From positions 1 to 64,000 of the forward strand of contig JOGW01000001.1 of assembly GCA_000721375.1 (NCBI GenBank): a stretch of DNA of 64,000 bases. The letters are read 5' to 3'. Positions within the stretch are counted from its first letter, which is position 1. Every line of letters starts with the position of its first letter. The notes under the pieces are model-generated. The model was not told the DNA's origin and ran no database searches. It saw only the letters and a program-made list of their open reading frames with translations. This stretch comes from Streptomyces sp. NRRL B-3428. Lineage in GTDB: Bacteria; Actinomycetota; Actinomycetes; Streptomycetales; Streptomycetaceae. Both the position numbers and the translations under genes were made by a program. This document shows, piece after piece, positions 43,151 through 51,167 of the stretch.

Positions 43151-44382
43151 CGCGCCCCCTGGGTCGTACGGAAGGGCAGCCGGGCCGTGACCCGGAAGCC
43201 GTCCGCTGTGTTCTCGGTGGTCAGTTCGCCGCCGAACGCCCTGGCCCGCTCGGCCATCCCGCGGATACCGCTGCCCTGGCCGACCCCGTCGGGCGCGCCC
43301 AGACCGTCGTCCTCGACGAGCAGCCGCAGCTCGTCCGCACCGTAGTCGACCGTGATCGTCGCACTGGTGGCCTGTGCGTGGCGGGCCACATTGGTCAGCG
43401 ACTCCTGCACGATCCGGTACGCGGCCAGATCGAGCGGCGGCGGCAGCTCCCGTACGGACCCTTGTGTTTTCGTGCGTACGTCGAGTCCGGCGCTCCTGGC
43501 CCGTTCGGCGAGCTCGGGCAGCTGTGCCAGGCCGGAGGCGGGTGCCGTGGGAGCGGCCTCGTCGGCGCCGCGCAGTATCCCGAGCGTGGAGCGCAGCTCG
43601 CGCAGCGCGTCCTTACTGGTGGACTTCACGGCATCCAGGGCTTCTTCGGCGGCGGCGAGGGCCTTCTCGGCGGCTACGAGAGCGGCGGCCGGATCGTCCG
43701 TGGGCTGCTTCTTGCTCAGCTTGTGCAGGGCGGCGCTGGACTGGACGTTGATCAGCGAAATGCTGTGCCCGAGCACGTCGTGCACCTCGCGGGCGATCCG
43801 CAGCCGCTCCTCGGTCGCGCTCTGCTGCGCCCGCGCCTCCTGCTCGCGCTCCGCGGCCAGCGCGCGGGCGCGTACCTCCTCCAGGTAGGCGGCGCGGGTG
43901 CGTTGGGCCCGGGCGAGCACCAGGATGCTGAGCAGCCAGCCGGTCAGCATCATGAACGACGCGTCGTCGACCTCCCGCCGTCCCGACTCCTGCCGGACCT
44001 CTCCGTAGACGACCATCAGCATCGCGCCGACGCCGAGCGCGACGGCGGCGGCGAACCGGCCCTCGGCGGCGGCGGTGTACAGCGCGATCACGAAGGCGAC
44101 AAGGAGGAGGCCGTCGTAGACGCTGAGCGGGTAGTAGACGGCGCAGGCGGCCAGCGTGAACACGGTGACGCCGACGGGCCAGCGGCGCCGGAAGTAGAGG
44201 GAGCCGCAGGCGAGGGCGATGATCGCCCAGCCGAGCGCGGCCATCCAGAACGTCTCGCTCCTGCCCCGCATCGACCAGAGCGTCCCGCCGACCACGACCG
44301 CAGCGGTGGCGAGCACCACGGCGACGTCCTTGCCGCGTTCGCTCAGGCGGTCGCCGAGGGGGGTGATCGCAGGGGGTGCCAT
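43147..44382 (-). CDS. NarL-type (DesK/HisKA_3) sensor histidine kinase
   Basis: About 411 residues. Five to six membrane helices are packed in the first 180 residues (VVLATAAVVVGGTLWS, WMAALGWAIIALACGSLYF, VTVFTLAACAVYYPL and others) with little outside the membrane, so the signal is likely sensed in or near the bilayer. A linker coiled coil (RAAYLEEVRARALAAEREQE) leads to HisKA_3 with phospho-acceptor His in IAREVHDVLGHSISLINVQ and a HATPase_c (VVDYGADELRLLVEDDGLGA, GIRGMAERARAFGG). ATG 44382 is chosen because upstream sequence is low-complexity and overlaps the divergent CYTH gene. Confidence 0.87.
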   Translation of the reverse strand: MAPPAITPLGDRLSERGKDVAVVLATAAVVVGGTLWSMRGRSETFWMAALGWAIIALACGSLYFRRRWPVGVTVFTLAACAVYYPLSVYDGLLLVAFVIALYTAAAEGRFAAAVALGVGAMLMVVYGEVRQESGRREVDDASFMMLTGWLLSILVLARAQRTRAAYLEEVRARALAAEREQEARAQQSATEERLRIAREVHDVLGHSISLINVQSSAALHKLSKKQPTDDPAAALVAAEKALAAAEEALDAVKSTSKDALRELRSTLGILRGADEAAPTAPASGLAQLPELAERARSAGLDVRTKTQGSVRELPPPLDLAAYRIVQESLTNVARHAQATSATITVDYGADELRLLVEDDGLGAPDGVGQGSGIRGMAERARAFGGELTTENTADGFRVTARLPFRTTQGAR

Positions 44383-44557
44383 GGATCGAGGATATTCGCG
44401 CGGTGCCGGGCTGCCGGATGGGACCGTGCTGATCGCGCGCGGGCCGCGGTGGGCGACCGGGACGGGGTGGCGGGCTGCTCCGGACCGGGGTGGCTGAGCG
44501 CGGCGTGTGTCATCGAAGGTCGAGCGCGCCGGCGACCTGACGGGAGAGGCTGTCGTC

Positions 44558-45115
44558 ATGAGGGACAGGGCAGGCGGGGTGGATGGTCGGTCGGTTCGCC
44601 CAGGCAAGTACGCACTCGTCGAGCGCGAGCGACGGTTCCTGCTGGCCGGTCCGCCGTTGCCGTCGACGGTGACCGTCACCCGACTGATCACCGACCGCTA
44701 TGTGGTCGGGACACGCCTGCGGCTGCGACGTGCCGACTTCTCGGACGGCCGCTGCGAGATCAAGCTCACCCAGAAGATCCCCGCCCCTCGGCCTGGAGCG
44801 ATCCAGGGCTTGATCACCAATACGTATCTGTCGTCGGCCGAATACGACGTGCTCAGCTCTTTGCCGGCCCTGTCGCTGTCCAAGGCTCGTCACAGCGTGC
44901 CGCCGTTGGGCGTCGATGTCTTCGAGGGCGACCTTCAGGGCCTGGTGCTCGCCGAGGCCGAGTTCGGCACGGATGAGGAAGCCCGGTCCTTCACGCCCCC
45001 TGCCGGGTGTGTGGCAGAGGTGACCGATGACCGCCGGTTCACCGGAGGCCGCCTGGTTCGGGCCTCCCGTCGAGACCTGCTCGGGTGGTTGGCCGAGTAC
45101 GGCCTTCGGCTGTGA
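44558..45115 (+). CDS. CYTH-domain protein (triphosphate tunnel metalloenzyme-like)
   Basis: 185 residues. The CYTH signature near the start is VERERRFLLAG, matching E-x-E-x-(R/K), followed by strands RYVVGTRLRLRRA, CEIKLTQKI, LVLAEAEFGTDEEA, EVTDDRRFTGGRLV. CYTH proteins hydrolyse inorganic triphosphate or thiamine triphosphate, or make cAMP; CHAD is absent here. All tunnel acidic positions (Glu in CEIKL, Glu in LAEAEF) appear kept, so it is probably active. ATG 44558 starts 51 bases after an in-frame alternative at 44507. It is not clearly linked to recA, which starts 308 bases downstream. Confidence 0.75.
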   Translation: MRDRAGGVDGRSVRPGKYALVERERRFLLAGPPLPSTVTVTRLITDRYVVGTRLRLRRADFSDGRCEIKLTQKIPAPRPGAIQGLITNTYLSSAEYDVLSSLPALSLSKARHSVPPLGVDVFEGDLQGLVLAEAEFGTDEEARSFTPPAGCVAEVTDDRRFTGGRLVRASRRDLLGWLAEYGLRL

Positions 45116-45226
45116 CTCCGGCAGCGGTGATCCGGGCATCGCGGTGTTGATGGCTTCGGCCGAGCCGCGCGCGTGCGCTCGGACCGAGCCGCGCGCGTGC
45201 CGCGTGGTGCGCTTGACACGGAAATC

Positions 45227-45238
45227 GAACATCCATTC
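45227..45238 (+). promoter_or_regulatory. LexA (SOS/Cheo)-like box in the recA promoter
   Basis: GAAC-ATCC-ATTC matches the actinobacterial GAAC-N4-GTTC box at seven of eight fixed positions, and lies over the spacer/-10 of a TTGACA promoter. A second GTTC (in ATGTTC, 45245-45250) forms GAACAT-N12-ATGTTC with the same left half. The LexA-controlled SOS promoter would be this one. Confidence 0.5.
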
Positions 45239-45357
45239 TCATTGATGTTCTGGCCTCTCTGCAGGCCCGTGATTCCGGGGTTTTCGCGGGGTCGCTCCGG
45301 GATTCGCGCGGCGTTCCGCGTGGAGTTATCCACAGGCCGGACGGGCGTCGGGGCGGA

Positions 45358-45380
45358 TTGTCAGTGGCAGGCGATAGCGT
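45358..45380 (+). promoter_or_regulatory. RecA-NDp (PafBC-type) promoter of recA
   Basis: TTGTCAGTG, eight bases, TAGCGT: an exact fit to the TTGTCRGTG-N8-TANNNT promoter known from mycobacterial and Streptomyces recA genes that respond to damage without RecA. It is 44 bases upstream of the recA start codon and needs no -35 of the usual type. Confidence 0.75.
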
Positions 45381-45423
45381 CTTTGACGTGAAGCGATCGA
45401 CTCAAGCAAATCGGGTGGAACCC

Positions 45424-46557
45424 ATGGCAGGCACCGACCGCGAGAAGGCTCTTGACGCCGCACTCGCACAGATTGAACGGCAGTTCGGCAAGGGCGCAGT
45501 GATGCGCATGGGCGAGCGGCCGAACGACCCCATCGAGGTCATCCCCACCGGGTCGACCGCACTCGACGTCGCGCTCGGCGTCGGCGGCATCCCGCGCGGC
45601 CGTGTGGTGGAGGTGTACGGACCGGAGTCCTCCGGTAAGACCACGCTGACCCTGCACGCGGTGGCCAATGCCCAGCGCGCCGGCGGCCAGGTCGCGTTCA
45701 TCGACGCGGAGCACGCGCTCGACCCGGAGTACGCCAAGAAGCTCGGCGTCGACATCGACAACCTCATCCTGTCGCAGCCGGACAACGGTGAGCAGGCCCT
45801 CGAGATCGTCGACATGCTGGTCCGCTCCGGCGCCCTCGACCTGATCGTCATCGACTCCGTCGCCGCCCTGGTGCCGCGCGCGGAGATCGAGGGCGAGATG
45901 GGCGACAGTCACGTGGGTCTGCAGGCCCGACTGATGTCGCAGGCGCTCCGGAAGATCACCTCGGCTCTGAACCAGTCGAAGACCACCGCGATCTTCATCA
46001 ACCAGCTGCGCGAGAAGATCGGCGTGATGTTCGGCTCGCCGGAGACCACGACCGGTGGCCGCGCGCTGAAGTTCTACGCCTCGGTGCGCCTCGACATCCG
46101 CCGTATCGAGACCCTGAAGGACGGCACGGACGCGGTGGGCAACCGCACCCGCGTGAAGGTCGTCAAGAACAAGGTCGCGCCGCCCTTCAAGCAGGCCGAG
46201 TTCGACATCCTCTACGGCCAGGGCATCTCCCGCGAGGGCGGCCTGATCGACATGGGCGTGGAGAACGGCTTCGTGCGCAAGGCCGGTGCCTGGTACACGT
46301 ACGAGGGCGACCAGCTCGGCCAGGGCAAGGAGAACGCCCGCAACTTCCTGAAGGACAACCCCGATCTCGCCAACGAGATCGAGAAGAAGATCAAGGAGAA
46401 GCTGGGTGTCGGTGTGAAGCCGGCCCCCGAGGGCGAGCCCGGCGCGGACGCCGCGGGCCCTGCCGCGGCCGACGCCGACAAGGACGCGGCCAAGACGGTC
46501 CCGGCCCCGGCGGCCAAGGCCAAGGCGACCAAGGCTGCCGCGGCGGCCAAGAGCTGA
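45424..46557 (+). CDS. recA: RecA recombinase
   Basis: 377 residues. Walker [21 protein letters not shown], the DNA-binding loops L1 (around [20 protein letters not shown]) and L2 ([20 protein letters not shown]), and Walker [19 protein letters not shown] are all standard. The C-terminal extension (about 345-377) is Ala/Lys/Pro-rich ([19 protein letters not shown]), longer than in enterobacteria and typical for Streptomyces. RecA drives homologous recombination and SOS induction. ATG 45424 is preferred because [20 protein letters not shown] is the usual N-terminus. recX follows three bases after the stop. Confidence 0.98.
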   Translation: MAGTDREKALDAALAQIERQFGKGAVMRMGERPNDPIEVIPTGSTALDVALGVGGIPRGRVVEVYGPESSGKTTLTLHAVANAQRAGGQVAFIDAEHALDPEYAKKLGVDIDNLILSQPDNGEQALEIVDMLVRSGALDLIVIDSVAALVPRAEIEGEMGDSHVGLQARLMSQALRKITSALNQSKTTAIFINQLREKIGVMFGSPETTTGGRALKFYASVRLDIRRIETLKDGTDAVGNRTRVKVVKNKVAPPFKQAEFDILYGQGISREGGLIDMGVENGFVRKAGAWYTYEGDQLGQGKENARNFLKDNPDLANEIEKKIKEKLGVGVKPAPEGEPGADAAGPAAADADKDAAKTVPAPAAKAKATKAAAAAKS

Positions 46558-46560
46558 TCC

Positions 46561-47277
46561 GTGGTACGTCGCACCGAGTGGCCCGGGGAGGCAGGGGAGT
46601 CGGGGGACTCCGGCCTCGGGCCGTCCGAGCCGCGGGGGCGTGGACGCCGTGGGGGCGGGCGCCGACGCGGGTTCGGAGACCAGGACAGCGGTTCCCCTGA
46701 TCCGTCGAGGGCCGGGGAGGGGGAGCCGCGTGCGCACGAGGACGGGGAGTCGCGTGGGCGTCGGCCGGAGCGGGAGCTCGATCCGGCCGAGCGGGCGCGG
46801 AACATCTGTCTGCGGCTGCTCACCGGCACCCCGCGTACGCGCAAGCAGCTCGCCGACGCCCTGACCAAGAAGGAGATCCCCGACGAGGTGGCGGAGGAAG
46901 TCCTCTCCCGCTTCGAGGAGGTCGGGCTGATCAACGACTCGGCGTTCGCCGACGCCTGGGTGGAGTCGCGGCACCACGGCCGTGGGCTCGCCCGGCGTGC
47001 CCTGGCAAGGGAGTTGCGTACGAAGGGGGTCGACTCCCTGACGATCGACGAAGCCGTGGGCCGGCTCGACTCCGAGCAGGAGGAGGAGACGGCCCGTGAA
47101 CTCGTCGACCGCAAGTTGCGGTCGACGAGGGGACTCGACCGGGACAAGCGTCTGAGGCGGCTCGCGGGGATGCTCGCTCGGAAGGGGTATCCGGAGGGGA
47201 TGGCGCTTCGGGTGGTGCGGCGGGCACTGGAGGAAGAGGGGGAGGACGTGGAGGAGTTGGGGTTCGGAGTGGAGTGA
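46561..47277 (+). CDS. recX: RecX, regulator of RecA
   Basis: 238 residues. The first 80 residues are disordered, Gly/Arg/Glu-rich (SEPRGRGRRGGGRRRGFGDQ) and much longer than in most bacteria. The RecX domain (about 80-225) has the three-helix repeats, starting RNICLRLLTGTPRTRKQLAD and EVLSRFEEVGLINDSAFADA, then ELVDRKLRSTRGLDRDKRLR. RecX binds in the RecA filament groove and limits its activity. GTG 46561 begins three bases after the recA stop, so translation is coupled and the dose follows RecA. Confidence 0.95.
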   Translation: MVRRTEWPGEAGESGDSGLGPSEPRGRGRRGGGRRRGFGDQDSGSPDPSRAGEGEPRAHEDGESRGRRPERELDPAERARNICLRLLTGTPRTRKQLADALTKKEIPDEVAEEVLSRFEEVGLINDSAFADAWVESRHHGRGLARRALARELRTKGVDSLTIDEAVGRLDSEQEEETARELVDRKLRSTRGLDRDKRLRRLAGMLARKGYPEGMALRVVRRALEEEGEDVEELGFGVE

Positions 47278-47428
47278 GGGGAAGCCGCAGCACCGCCGGT
47301 GGGGATAGCCCCCGGTAGGGACGGCAGAGGGCTCCAGTGTGTCGGGCGGGGTACGGGCAGCAGGCTGTGAGGGCACCACAGAGCGGCCCGAAACCTCGTC
47401 CCCGACAACCGAAAAGAGACCCAGCGCC

Positions 47429-49951
47429 ATGCTGCTGCGCTACGCCCTCAAGACCGTCCGGCACCGTAAAGGTGGCTTCGTCGGAGCGTTTCTCGCGCTG
47501 ATGTGCGCCGCCGCGCTGATCACCGCGTGCGGCTCGCTGCTCGAGACCGGGCTGCGCGGGAAGATCGCGACCGAGCGTTACACGGGCGCCCCGGTGATCG
47601 TCTCCGCCGATCAGAACGTGCATCGGACCACGGTCAAGGAGAAGAAGGGCAAGACCAAGGTCAAGCACAAGGCCAAGCCCATCGCCGAGAGGGCCTGGCT
47701 GCCCGAGTCCACGGTCGACGAGGTGCGGGCCGTGGACGGAGTGCGGCGCGTGATCCCCGAACTCTCCTTCCTCGCCCAGCCGTTGGGCACCCCGGCTACA
47801 GGGCAGGCCCTGGGGCACGCCTGGTCCTCCGCCGCCCTCACCCCCTTCGAGCTCATCGAAGGCAAGGCGCCCGAGGCGGCCGGTGACCTGGTCGTCGACC
47901 GGGGTTTCGCCGAGCGCGCCGGTCTGGCCACGGGCGACCGGCTCACCGTGCAGTCCACACAGGCCCCGCGCACGTATCGCATCTCGGGGATCGCCGCCTC
48001 GCCCCAGGCTCTGGTGCACCAGAGCGCGCTCTTCTTCAGCGACGCCGAGGCCGAGCGCCTCGCCGCCCACCCCGGAAAGGTCACCGCCATCGCGGTGGTC
48101 CCCGAAGCGGGCGTATCCGCAGGAGAGTTGAGCGAGCGGCTGCGCGAGGCGCTGCCCGCACCCCAGGTGCAGGTCAGCAGAGGTGAGGGCAAGGGAGCAG
48201 TCGAGTTCCTCGATGCCGCGGGCGCCCGGGTCAAGCTCGTCTCCATGGGCGGCGCGATGGGTGGCACCTCCCTGCTGGTCGCCGTCCTCGTGGTCGTCGG
48301 CACCTTCGCGCTCTCCGTCCAGCAGCGCCACCGCGAGCTCGCCCTGCTGCGCGCCATCGCCACCACCTCGAAGCAGATCCGCCAACTCCTGGCCCGCGAA
48401 GCCCTGATGGTCGGCGCCGTCGCCGGAATCACCGGAGCCCTGGTCGGGCTGCCGCTCGGCTCCTGGCTTCAGCACCGCTTCGTCGAGGCCGGCGCCATCC
48501 CCGCCTCGCTCGAGCACACCGTGAGTGTCTTCCCGCTGTTCGCCGCTTTCGGCGCGACCCTGTTCGGCGCCTGGGCCGCAGCCCGGATCTCCGGCCGCCG
48601 TATCGCCAGGATCCGCCCCGCGCAGGCCCTGTCGGAAGCGGCCCTGCAGCCCGCACGCCCCGCACGGACCCGTATCGCCGCGGGAATCGTCACCCTCGCG
48701 GGCGGCATCACGCTGGTCGCCGTGCTCAGCACCCTGCGCACCGAACCGGCTTCGACTCCCGTGACCTTCCTGTCCGTCGTGGTCCTTGCCGTGGCCGTGG
48801 CGCTGCTCGGCCCGCTCCTGGTGAGGGCCACCGCCTTCGTCCTGAAGCTCCCGCTGCGCCTCACCGGCCACGGCGGCAAGCTCGCCACCGCGAATCTGCG
48901 CGGCAACTCCGCCCGGATGGCCTCCGTCGTCACCCCGCTGGTGCTCCTGATCGGCATGACCTGCACGGTTCTGTTCGTCCAGGCCACCCTCGGTGACGCA
49001 GCCCGTGCCCAGGCCCGTGACGGCGTGAAGGCGGACTGGGTGCTGGCCGCGCAGGGCCCCGGTGTCCCGGCCGAGGCCGTGCAGCAGATCCGCGAGTCGG
49101 GTGCCACCGCCACCGAGGTCGTACGGACCACGGTCCGCGTCGGCCTCGACAAGTACCAGACGCAGGGCGTCACTCCCGAGGGCCTGACCCGCACCTGGGA
49201 CCCCGAGGTCATGGCAGGCACGCTCAAGGGCTTCGGTGAGAACAGCGCCGCCGTGAGCGAGCTGGCCGCCGATCAGCTGGGCCTGAAGCCCGGCAGCACC
49301 CTGAAGCTCACTCTCGGCGACGGCACCCCGACCACCGTCAAGGTCACGGCCGTCTACGCCCGAGGCCTCGGCTTCGGCGATCTCACCCTCGCCCACGACC
49401 TGGTCGCGGCGCACGTGGACAACCCGCTGGCCGCCACCGTCCTCGTCGCCTCCGACGCACCCCGCCACCAACTGGCCGACCGGATCAAGGACTTCCCCGG
49501 CACCCGGATCCTCGCGCCGGACGAGGCCGACCAGCTCCAGGCCGACCGACAGGAGGCCAACGCCGAGGTCAATCTGCTCGCCATGGCCCTGGTGCTCGCC
49601 TTCACCGCGATCGCCGTGGTGAACACCCTGGTGATGTCCGTATCGGAACGTGTGCGTGAGTTCGCCCAGCTCCGGCTGGCCGGCGCCACCCGTCACCAGG
49701 TCCTTCGGATGCTGCGGATCGAGGCGGTGGCGGTCCTGCTGCTCGCCACCGCGCTCGGCAGCGGGATCGCCCTCGCCGTCCTGACGGCCTTCAGCGTCGG
49801 AATGACGGGCGCGGCAGCGCCTTCGGTGGCACCGCTCCTCTACGTCACGATCATCGCGGCGGCCGGCGCGCTCGCCCTCATCGCAACCTCCCTGCCCGGG
49901 CGTTCGGCCCTGCGGGCCCGTCCGGTGGAGGCCGCGCTCGCCAAGGAGTAG
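47429..49951 (+). CDS. FtsX-like ABC transporter permease (two FtsX domains)
   Basis: 840 residues. After TM1 (GGFVGAFLALMCAAALITAC) comes a large extracellular MacB-periplasmic-core-like region (about 45-270), then an FtsX domain (GGTSLLVAVLVVVGTFALSV, REALMVGAVAGITGALVGLP, FAAFGATLFGAWAAARISGR). A second extracellular segment (about 520-690) and a second FtsX domain (LLAMALVLAFTAIAVVNTLV, LLYVTIIAAAGALALIATSL) follow. A hallmark coupling segment QQRHRELALLRAIATTSKQI before the first domain contacts an ABC ATPase. Such permeases are MacB/LolE-like, exporting peptides or antibiotics. No ATP-binding gene is adjacent in this window. ATG 47429 starts the hydrophobic region at once. Confidence 0.88.
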   Translation: MLLRYALKTVRHRKGGFVGAFLALMCAAALITACGSLLETGLRGKIATERYTGAPVIVSADQNVHRTTVKEKKGKTKVKHKAKPIAERAWLPESTVDEVRAVDGVRRVIPELSFLAQPLGTPATGQALGHAWSSAALTPFELIEGKAPEAAGDLVVDRGFAERAGLATGDRLTVQSTQAPRTYRISGIAASPQALVHQSALFFSDAEAERLAAHPGKVTAIAVVPEAGVSAGELSERLREALPAPQVQVSRGEGKGAVEFLDAAGARVKLVSMGGAMGGTSLLVAVLVVVGTFALSVQQRHRELALLRAIATTSKQIRQLLAREALMVGAVAGITGALVGLPLGSWLQHRFVEAGAIPASLEHTVSVFPLFAAFGATLFGAWAAARISGRRIARIRPAQALSEAALQPARPARTRIAAGIVTLAGGITLVAVLSTLRTEPASTPVTFLSVVVLAVAVALLGPLLVRATAFVLKLPLRLTGHGGKLATANLRGNSARMASVVTPLVLLIGMTCTVLFVQATLGDAARAQARDGVKADWVLAAQGPGVPAEAVQQIRESGATATEVVRTTVRVGLDKYQTQGVTPEGLTRTWDPEVMAGTLKGFGENSAAVSELAADQLGLKPGSTLKLTLGDGTPTTVKVTAVYARGLGFGDLTLAHDLVAAHVDNPLAATVLVASDAPRHQLADRIKDFPGTRILAPDEADQLQADRQEANAEVNLLAMALVLAFTAIAVVNTLVMSVSERVREFAQLRLAGATRHQVLRMLRIEAVAVLLLATALGSGIALAVLTAFSVGMTGAAAPSVAPLLYVTIIAAAGALALIATSLPGRSALRARPVEAALAKE

Positions 49952-50000
49952 CGAGGCCAGGAGGCGGTGGCGGCCCCCGGCGAGCGAGCGATGACGGCCC

Positions 50001-50438
50001 CTAGTGAGCGATCGGCTTCGTGACCGGATCCGGCACCGAAGCCGCGTCCACCACAGGAAGCCCCGCCCCGCGCCAGGCCTGGAAACCGCCGATCAGATCG
50101 ACCGCCCGGTGCAGTCCCAGCTGGAGCAGGGACTGCACCGCGAGGCTCGACGCGTAGCCCTCGTTGCAGAAGATCACCAGTCGCTGGTCGTGGCTGGTGA
50201 TCTCTGCCGCGCGGTGGCTGCCGAGGGGGTCGAGCCGCCATTCGAGCTCATTGCGCTCGATGACGAGTGCTCCCGGGATCAGGCCGTCCCGCTCGCGCAG
50301 CTCCGCATAGCGGGTGTCCACCAGGAGCAACTCGCCCGCCCGGAAACCCTCGTGGGCCTCCTCGGGAGAGATCCGGTCAAGGCCCGCGCGCACCTGCGCG
50401 AGCCGCTCGTCGATCGAAGTCGCCTTGTCGGCACTCAC
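50001..50438 (-). CDS. Rhodanese-like sulfurtransferase domain protein
   Basis: 145 residues, a single rhodanese domain. GELLLVDTRYAELRERDGLI is the CH2A-like start and GALVIERNELEWRL follows. LVIFCNEGYASSLAVQSLLQ carries the active-site loop with Cys in FCNEGYAS, and DLIGGFQAWRGAGLPV is the CH2B-like end. It probably transfers sulfane sulfur. GTG 50438 overlaps the stop codon of the cysteine dioxygenase (GTGA), so the two are translated together. An upstream in-frame extension to 51152 overlaps the dioxygenase and leader peptide and is not used. Confidence 0.85.
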   Translation of the reverse strand: MSADKATSIDERLAQVRAGLDRISPEEAHEGFRAGELLLVDTRYAELRERDGLIPGALVIERNELEWRLDPLGSHRAAEITSHDQRLVIFCNEGYASSLAVQSLLQLGLHRAVDLIGGFQAWRGAGLPVVDAASVPDPVTKPIAH

Positions 50439-50977
50439 TGCCAGTCCTCCGGCTGCTCGACGTCCTCCAGGCGCAGGACCGGGCCGGTGCGGCTGTAGCG
50501 GCGGATCAGGGGGAGCGGCGGGTAGTACGCGTGGACCGAGACGGCATGCCGCTCGGTGGACTCGTTGAGCACCTCGTGGACGTGGTGCCGCCCGAACGCC
50601 CGGCCCTCGCCCGCATCGAGGACCCGCTCCCTGTCGAAGTCCTCGGCCAGCTCCAGGGACTTCCAGGCGGACGTCGGGATACGGACGGCCAGCGAGTTCT
50701 CCTTGAGCGTGCCCGCCGCCGTGGCGAACGCACCGATCGACTCGGCGTGGTCGTGCCAGCCCGTGCCGGTGCCGGGCGGCCAGCCGATCAGCCAGGCCTG
50801 GCTGCCTCCGGGCCCGTCGAGCGGCAGCCAGGTGCGGCCCTCGGGGTCGAGCGGCAGCGAGGCGATCAGCTCGGCGTCGGCGGCGCTGCGCGTGACGAAC
50901 TCGAGGAGTTGGGCGGGGGTGGGCGCCGCCGCGGAATCGGTGGGAGGGGTCGCGGGGGTAGCGGAAGGTGCGGACAC
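50435..50977 (-). CDS. Cysteine dioxygenase-family cupin enzyme
   Basis: 180 residues. The cupin metal triad is visible: TGTGWHDHAESIGAFATAAG has two His in H-x-H form, and FGRHHVHEVLNESTERH gives the third. The iron is held by three His, the usual CDO geometry. Members oxidise cysteine or a thiol acid to the sulfinate. An Ala/Pro-rich leader (about 1-20) precedes the domain. GTG 50977 follows AGGACGG. Downstream the rhodanese is coupled. A leader ORF ending in three cysteines over six residues lies just upstream, which fits cysteine-responsive control. Confidence 0.85.
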   Translation of the reverse strand: MSAPSATPATPPTDSAAAPTPAQLLEFVTRSAADAELIASLPLDPEGRTWLPLDGPGGSQAWLIGWPPGTGTGWHDHAESIGAFATAAGTLKENSLAVRIPTSAWKSLELAEDFDRERVLDAGEGRAFGRHHVHEVLNESTERHAVSVHAYYPPLPLIRRYSRTGPVLRLEDVEQPEDWQ

Positions 50978-51049
50978 GGATACCGTCCTGAAGGTTCGCG
51001 GGGATGCGCGTCGAACCCGTCTTCGGACGGGGAGCGCGAGGGAGGCGAA

Positions 51050-51136
51050 TCAGCAGGGCGCGGTACAGATGCAGCCCGCGTAGCGGACCAGGTCCAGATG
51101 GACCCTCCGCCACATGTGCAGACCACGTTCCGTCAT
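51050..51136 (-). CDS. 28-residue Cys-rich leader peptide upstream of the cysteine dioxygenase operon
   Basis: MTERGLHMWRRVHLDLVRYA followed by GCICTAPC, then TGA: three Cys in the last seven residues, and the MxxRxVHLDLVR spine seen in other actinobacterial short leader peptides near sulfur genes. On the minus strand TGTACT ends six bases before the ATG, so the mRNA may be leaderless. An inverted repeat ACACC-AC-GGTGT (51146-51157) overlaps the promoter. A hairpin CCCGTC-CGAA-GACGGG lies between the leader stop and the dioxygenase start (51016-51031). Ribosome stalling at the Cys codons during cysteine limitation could change that structure. Confidence 0.6.
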   Translation of the reverse strand: MTERGLHMWRRVHLDLVRYAGCICTAPC

Positions 51137-51167
51137 GGGCGGAGTACACCACGGTGTCACCTGGCGG

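Larger units (their letters stand above)
45116..45423 (+). promoter_or_regulatory. recA promoter region
   Basis: The 308-bp gap contains no gene but at least two promoter signals. TTGACA (45213-45218) with a weak -10 (CATTCT, 45234-45239) overlaps a damage box at 45227-45238. A RecA-NDp promoter at 45358-45380 is closer to the start. The recA ribosome-binding site is GGTGG just upstream of ATG 45424. Confidence 0.6.

Noticed and set aside
46931-49696. A 921-codon minus-strand frame opposite recX and the FtsX permease
   Set aside because: No domain or signal can be recognised, and both plus-strand genes are well supported.
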